Assembly: GCF_946481145.1 (NCBI RefSeq)
Contig: NZ_CAMLMJ010000015.1
Location: 38,291-102,290 of the forward strand
Direction of reading: 5' to 3'
DNA: 64,000 bases
Source of the DNA: an uncultured Sediminibacterium sp.
GTDB lineage: Bacteria > Bacteroidota > Bacteroidia > Chitinophagales > Chitinophagaceae
How positions within the stretch are numbered: the first letter of the stretch is position 1; the number at the start of each line of letters is the position of its first letter. Positions 60,221-64,000 of the stretch are shown here, one piece after another. Under the pieces are notes generated by a model, which was not told the origin of the DNA, did no database searches, and saw only the letters and a list, made by a program, of their open reading frames with translations. The position numbers and the translations under genes are program-made.

Positions 60221-61156
60221 TTATGCAGCAATAAAACTACCTGCAATGCCACAGAGGGCCTTTAACAGCATCATGCCGTCGATGATTGCAAGATAATAGA
60301 GAATGCTTTTACGACGGTGCATATAATAGGTTACAATTATCAACATTAAAAAGGGAATGGTGTTAACTGCTATCCGCAGCGGGGGAAATCCGTTTGAAAT
60401 TCCATAGGTTAATAAGGTTGCCAGTCCAACAATAGTGAGCGGCATAATGATATAAAAAAGCGTTTTCCGAAGTCCATACCGCACTACAAAAGTTTTAAGC
60501 TGAAGGTTATGGTCTGTTGCATAGTCTTTGATATCGAACAGTATACATAACATCGTTATATACATGCCATTTTTTACAAATAGGAGGAAGGAAAAGAAGG
60601 CAGGCTCATAAGATTGGTTCTTTTCCAGTGCGGCAAAAAAAGAGGGGTAAATGGTAACAACGCCTGCCCAAATAAATCCTATCACAAAGGGTTTTATCCA
60701 TCCTTTAGAGCGCAGACTTGATTTTTTGATAAAGGGAAGGTGATCGCCATAATACCAGATAGCAAGCAAGGGGAAGATTGCGAGCAGCAACCATTCCCAT
60801 GGATTGATCTTAAGCAATTTTGATTGCCAGTTGATGAGTTGGTAGATGGCTATCGCCAGACAGGTTACAGTAAGTATGATTTGAGAATACTGTATCCTTT
60901 TTTTGTTGGCAGTATACCATTCACTGCGAAGATTACTTACGCTGGGGTTTTCTCTGAGGTAGGCATAAGTATAATACAGTACTGTGGAGGAGAAAAGAAG
61001 AATATAGAATAATAGATTGTTTAGCGGGAACCCTTGTTGCAGGTTTGCTTCAATGGCAAGTGCCACCACGCAGCAGCCATAGAAATAGTTGCCAAAAAAG
61101 AAATGCTGGAAAAATCGCTCCGTTATTTTCAATAACCACACATTTTGGACAGTCAT
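60221..61156 (-). CDS. UbiA-like membrane prenyltransferase homologue
   Basis: A 311-residue protein with about eight to nine membrane helices. The second Asp-rich region of UbiA enzymes is recognisable (ILFDIKDYATDHNLQLKTFV then VRYGLRKT). The first NDxxDxxxD-type motif is not: the equivalent stretch reads YAYLRENPSVSNLRSEW. The enzyme may therefore not bind prenyl diphosphate in the normal way, or the family member is divergent. It is followed by the M42 gene on the same strand. Confidence 0.7.
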   Translation of the reverse strand: MTVQNVWLLKITERFFQHFFFGNYFYGCCVVALAIEANLQQGFPLNNLLFYILLFSSTVLYYTYAYLRENPSVSNLRSEWYTANKKRIQYSQIILTVTCLAIAIYQLINWQSKLLKINPWEWLLLAIFPLLAIWYYGDHLPFIKKSSLRSKGWIKPFVIGFIWAGVVTIYPSFFAALEKNQSYEPAFFSFLLFVKNGMYITMLCILFDIKDYATDHNLQLKTFVVRYGLRKTLFYIIMPLTIVGLATLLTYGISNGFPPLRIAVNTIPFLMLIIVTYYMHRRKSILYYLAIIDGMMLLKALCGIAGSFIAA

Positions 61157-61174
61157 GCCCCGTTAGCATACCGT

Positions 61175-61618
61175 CTATTTCACGATGATGATATCAGGAG
61201 AAACAACAGTGTCGCTCACATTTTTGGCTTTATCTCTTGTCCAGAAACGGAAATAACAGGTGTCGGTTTTTGAGCAGGACGGTAAAACGGTATAATTGCT
61301 TCCTGGTACAAAACCGGTACTGTAGCCAATTTCAAAAACTCCTTTCAGGTTGCTGGTAGCGGTGAAATTGGGTATTTTGGCGCGGTCGCCGAAGCTGGCA
61401 CAACCATTCACCCGGGTAATTTTCTGAACCCAGATACTGTCTTGCAGATCGCCTTCTTTGTCGGTAAATTCAATGGAAAAAATGATAGCCGAGTTACTAC
61501 CAAATGTTTTCCCGTTTACGCTTTTAAACGTCAACTGTGGACGGGTAGTATAAGTATCTTTTTTGCAAGCGGTAATACCGAGTATAATTGCGCTGAATAT
61601 CAATAATTTTGCCTTCAT
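61175..61618 (-). CDS. Hypothetical lipoprotein
   Basis: A 147-residue product from the ATG at 61618 with signal MKAKLLIFSAIILGITACKK and lipobox GITAC at Cys18. The mature part is beta-rich (PQLTFKSVNGKTFGSNSAII, SIEFTDKEGDLQDSIWVQKI) and has a Cys-containing stretch (VLPSCSKTDTCYFRFWTRD). No domain is recognised. It is divergent from the LuxE-like gene, 43 bp away, and 18 bp upstream of the UbiA-like gene. The longer frame to 61690 would overlap that divergent start. Confidence 0.75.
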   Translation of the reverse strand: MKAKLLIFSAIILGITACKKDTYTTRPQLTFKSVNGKTFGSNSAIIFSIEFTDKEGDLQDSIWVQKITRVNGCASFGDRAKIPNFTATSNLKGVFEIGYSTGFVPGSNYTVLPSCSKTDTCYFRFWTRDKAKNVSDTVVSPDIIIVK

Positions 61619-61661
61619 TCGTTCTACTTTCTTATCAAATTTAGTTAAAACATTACAATAC

Positions 61662-62645
61662 ATGGGTGGGTTGCCTTTTGATGTTAACAATATTTTCTCT
61701 GTTTCGGCAGATAGTTTCGATGCAACCTGTATGGAATTGTACCAATACCAGTACCGTCAGAACCCCGTATATCGCAAATGGTGTGATATGATCGGGAAAT
61801 CACCGGCTACTATTCAGACACCCATGGAGATTCCGGCGTTGCCTGTATCTTTTTTTAAGCAGGAAACCATTCTTACCGGTGTGCCGGCTTCACATTATTT
61901 TGAAAGCAGCGGCACTACTCAAACAATCAACAGCAGGCACTGGGTGCCCGATTTAGGAATATACCGGAAAAGTTTTCTCCAGGCTTTTGAGCTGTTTTAT
62001 GGTTCGGTGAAAGACTGGTGCATTCTGGCTTTATTACCTGCCTACCTTGAGCGACAGCATTCTTCGCTGGTGATGATGGCCGATGAATTGATCGCATTAA
62101 GTAAACATGAACATAGCGGGTTTTACCTGTATAATCATGCTGAGTTGAATGAAACACTAAAGATGCTGGAGCTGAGGGGACAAAAAACTTTATTATTAGG
62201 TGTAACATTCGCCCTGCTTGATTTTGCGGAGCATTATCCGAAGCAACTGAAACATACGGTTGTAATGGAAACCGGTGGTATGAAAGGAAGGCGACAGGAA
62301 ATGACCAGGGTGGAAGTGCATGAAATACTTCAACAACAACTGGGCATAAACCAGGTTCATTCCGAATATGGCATGACAGAATTATTAAGCCAGGCTTATT
62401 CCAAAGGGAATGGATTGTTTGCCTGTCCACCCTGGATGAAAGTATTTGTGCGTGATGAAGAAGACCCACTTAGTTCAGCTACTACTGGCAGAGGGGTGAT
62501 ACAGGTGATAGACCTGGCCAATATCTACAGTTGTGCCTTTATTGCAACAGAAGATCTGGGTATGGTATATCCAGACGGCTCCTTTGAAGTATGGGGAAGA
62601 TTGGATAATAGTGATATAAGGGGGTGTAGTTTGATGGTGGTTTGA
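61662..62645 (+). CDS. LuxE-like acyl-protein synthetase family protein
   Basis: A 327-residue adenylate-forming-like enzyme of the LuxE/acyl-protein synthetase group, from the ATG at 61662 (MGGLPFDVNNIFSVSADSF). The phosphate-binding-like motif HYFESSGTTQTINSRHW and the NQVHSEYGMTELLSQAY motif are both present; RLDNSDIRGC ends the protein. LuxE activates fatty acids; in Bacteroidota such genes occur outside light production and their substrate is unknown. It is divergent from a lipoprotein gene and followed by heptads 6 bp after the stop. Confidence 0.85.
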   Translation: MGGLPFDVNNIFSVSADSFDATCMELYQYQYRQNPVYRKWCDMIGKSPATIQTPMEIPALPVSFFKQETILTGVPASHYFESSGTTQTINSRHWVPDLGIYRKSFLQAFELFYGSVKDWCILALLPAYLERQHSSLVMMADELIALSKHEHSGFYLYNHAELNETLKMLELRGQKTLLLGVTFALLDFAEHYPKQLKHTVVMETGGMKGRRQEMTRVEVHEILQQQLGINQVHSEYGMTELLSQAYSKGNGLFACPPWMKVFVRDEEDPLSSATTGRGVIQVIDLANIYSCAFIATEDLGMVYPDGSFEVWGRLDNSDIRGCSLMVV

Positions 62646-62650
62646 GTTGG

Positions 62651-62805
62651 GCTGCTAGCTGCTGGCTTCTAGCTGCTAGCTTGATTAGTGCTTATTTTTA
62701 TGCTTTCTGTTATTAATGGAATATATGTGCAGGCACGCGTTTGATGGAACACAGATTTTCAGGATTTATCATGATAGATCTTGAAAATCATGATAATCCG
62801 TGTTC
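62651..62805. repeat. Heptad tract, core and palindrome after the LuxE-like gene
   Basis: CTGCTAGCTGCTGGCTTCTA and GCTGCTAGC in 7-bp steps are followed by a short core (TTGATTAGTGCTTATTTTTA, TATTAATGGAATAT) and a palindrome at 62747-62805 (ends GAACACAGATTTTCAGGATT and ATGATAATCCGTGTTC). It begins 6 bp after the stop. Confidence 0.75.
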
Positions 62806-62948
62806 GATAAGAGACAATGCATTTACAGCAATCTAATATTTCTTTAGCAAGCTGATTTTAAATTATCTCCCCCTCTTTTATCCCATTAATAGAATAAATA
62901 GGTGGGACCGGAATTAATTTTGTAAAACACCTGGTAAAGAAATATTCC

Positions 62949-63060
62949 GTTGCACTTCTTACCCCGGAGGGGTTACACATTCCCGCATAGAGGACGATAA
63001 TGATTTTATGGAGGTTAACAGATACGGATATATTATATGGTTTTGCTAACGTCTTCCTCA
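62949..63060. repeat. Single CCCCGGAGGGGTT unit with flank
   Basis: TACCCCGGAGGGGTTACACA, then CATAGAGGACGATAATGATT, matches the last unit and right flank of the tandem array (63700-63745) in diverged form. It is an isolated copy of that repeat. Region 62806-62948 shows only a remnant of the shared core (ATTAATAGAATAAATAGG). Confidence 0.6.
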
Positions 63061-63217
63061 ATATATCTATACGACACTAACAATACTTCAACACTTCAAA
63101 ACACTAATTCGTGTTGTGGTGTGTTGTTGATGTGTTGATGATGTGTTGATGGTACGAGTAAATCATTGATAATGAGCGAATTAGAATTTCGTGTTTTGTA
63201 CTGAAAAAATGGACTGA

Positions 63218-63406
63218 TTGGCCGCAAGCTGCGGGCCTTGATTTGTGCTTGTTATACGCTTTTAAGGGAAAAAATAGGGGCCTGCGAATGGGATAATTTA
63301 AAATGAGCTGCTCAATAAAATATTTGATTGCTGCTAACGCAATGCCTGATATTAATAGGACACAGATTTTCAAGATTTATCATGATAGATCTTGAAAATC
63401 ATGATA
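63218..63406. repeat. Composite repeat truncated by the tandem array
   Basis: GCCGCAAGCTGCGGGCCTTG, then the core (GCGAATGGGATAATTTAAAA, TATTTGATTGCTGCTAACGC), then a palindrome from 63359 (GACACAGATTTTCAAGATTT). The palindrome's right arm stops at AAATCATGATA (63406), where the 52-bp tandem array begins. Confidence 0.7.
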
Positions 63407-63718
63407 GTTAGCATAAACCATCATTCTTATGGCTCCTTACCCCGGAGGGGTTATACATGTGAACACAAACCATCATTCTCATGGCTCCCTACCCCGGAGG
63501 GGTTGCACATGTTAGCACAAACCATCATTCTCATGGCTCCCTACCCCGGAGGGGTTATACATGTTAGCACAAATCATCATTCTCATGGCTCCCTACCCCG
63601 GAGGGGTTGCACATGTTAGCACAAACCATCATTCTCATGGCTCCCTACCCCGGAGGGGTTGCACATGTTAACACAAACCATCATTCTCATGTTTCCCAAC
63701 TCGGAGGGGTTATAAATT
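63407..63718. repeat. Six tandem 52-bp repeats
   Basis: Six consecutive units of exactly 52 bp start at 63407, 63459, 63511, 63563, 63615 and 63667. Each has GTTAGCACAAACCATCATTC, CATGGCTCCCTACCCCGGAG and GGGTTGCACAT. Units 2-5 differ at only a few positions; the first and sixth are more diverged. The ACCCCGGAGGGGT part is itself palindromic. No unique spacers exist, so it is not CRISPR. Confidence 0.9.
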
Positions 63719-63877
63719 TTCGTATAGAGTGAGATAATGATATTAGTGAAGTTTACAAATGTGTACATACATTATGTAGGCAATAGAGCATCTCCATTGA
63801 ACAAATAATGTTGACTAATATTGATGTCCTTGTTACCCCTCCAGGGTAATAAAATTTCTTTTGGGGTTTTTGCTAAC

Positions 63878-64000
63878 ATGTGCAACCCCTCCGGGGTAAG
63901 GAGCCATGAGAATGATTTCTTGTGCTAACATGTGCAACCCCTCCGGGGTAAGGAGAAATAAAATGACATCTTGTGCTAACATGTGTAACCCCTCCGGGGT
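63878..64000. repeat. Inverted 52-bp repeat units, running off the window
   Basis: Units in the opposite orientation (ATGTGCAACCCCTCCGGGGT, then AAGGAGCCATGAGAATGATT) start at 63878 (52 bp), 63930 (51 bp, part replaced by AAATAAAATGACATC) and 63981 (cut by the window end). With 63407-63718 they form facing arrays around about 160 bp of gene-free sequence. Confidence 0.85.

Noticed and set aside
61927..62469. 180-residue minus-strand ORF inside the LuxE-like gene
   Set aside because: Antisense to a gene with clear motifs; low-complexity composition and no ribosome-binding context.
63392..63619. A 75-residue repetitive ORF with repeated HSHGSLPRRGC-like motifs
   Set aside because: It is a translation of the 52-bp tandem array, which is not a multiple of 3 in length; it has no gene context and the reading frame is incidental.
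63407..63718. CRISPR array
   Set aside because: The whole 52-bp unit is repeated; there are no unique spacers between shorter repeats and no cas genes are nearby.

Overview
The window comes from a Bacteroidota chromosome, most likely a Chitinophagaceae-type soil or freshwater bacterium. The evidence is a SusC/SusD pair with an ECF sigma and FecR, a TamL-type Omp85 barrel, several carboxypeptidase-regulatory/TonB-type barrels, LytTR regulators, a short archaeal-type prolyl-tRNA synthetase, and at least one textbook Bacteroidota promoter (TTTG, 19 nt, TAnnTTTG). The species cannot be fixed from the sequence alone.

Layout. 1-15 kb is mostly housekeeping: the 3' part of a TamL-like barrel, truB, proS, a lipoprotein, a FadL-like barrel, miaA, a pRiA4b ORF-3-like gene, a CCA-adding enzyme, a family 9 glycosyltransferase, a threonylcarbamoyl-AMP synthase, dapD, an EamA permease and a LiaF-like membrane protein. 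15.5-23 kb is signalling: a LytS/LytTR pair, two single-domain response regulators, a NarL-type regulator, and a histidine kinase fused to an NMT1/THI5 periplasmic binding domain. 23-37 kb is an all-minus-strand accessory block: DsbD, barrels, an FKBP-like lipoprotein, two LytTR proteins with pseudo-receiver domains, a cysteine desulfurase, a free DsbD-alpha domain, a sugar symporter and a decayed xylulokinase-like protein. It ends in a GH3 beta-glucosidase whose 5' part is cut off by an IS21-family element (39.08-41.79 kb). 41.8-53.5 kb is a nutrient-uptake and signalling locus: S9 peptidase, thioredoxin, SusD, SusC, FecR and ECF sigma, with a second ECF sigma divergent. 53.9-55.7 kb is an AbiE-like toxin/antitoxin pair behind a perfect 22-bp inverted repeat. 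56-62.6 kb holds a permuted ATP-grasp-like protein, a class I glutamine amidotransferase, an M42 peptidase, a UbiA-like membrane protein, a lipoprotein and a LuxE-like enzyme. 62.6-64 kb is repeat-only.

Two non-coding patterns stand out. First, most larger intergenic gaps hold inverted repeats whose arms are tandem 7-bp words. The word differs from gap to gap (CTAGCTT, GACCATG, TAGGTGT, GTGAATT, GTCAGAT, GCTGCAA) but matches between the arms of each locus. Many arms begin within a few bases of a stop codon and enclose a shared core and a 50-70 bp palindrome with an ATCATGAT centre. Second, in the 25-37 kb block at least six minus-strand genes are preceded by tandem hairpins whose stems vary while the loop (UUUC) and the following T/A-rich tract stay similar. 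This looks like an undescribed leader RNA or attenuator family.

All functional calls rest on reading motifs and translated sequence by eye; no database search was run.
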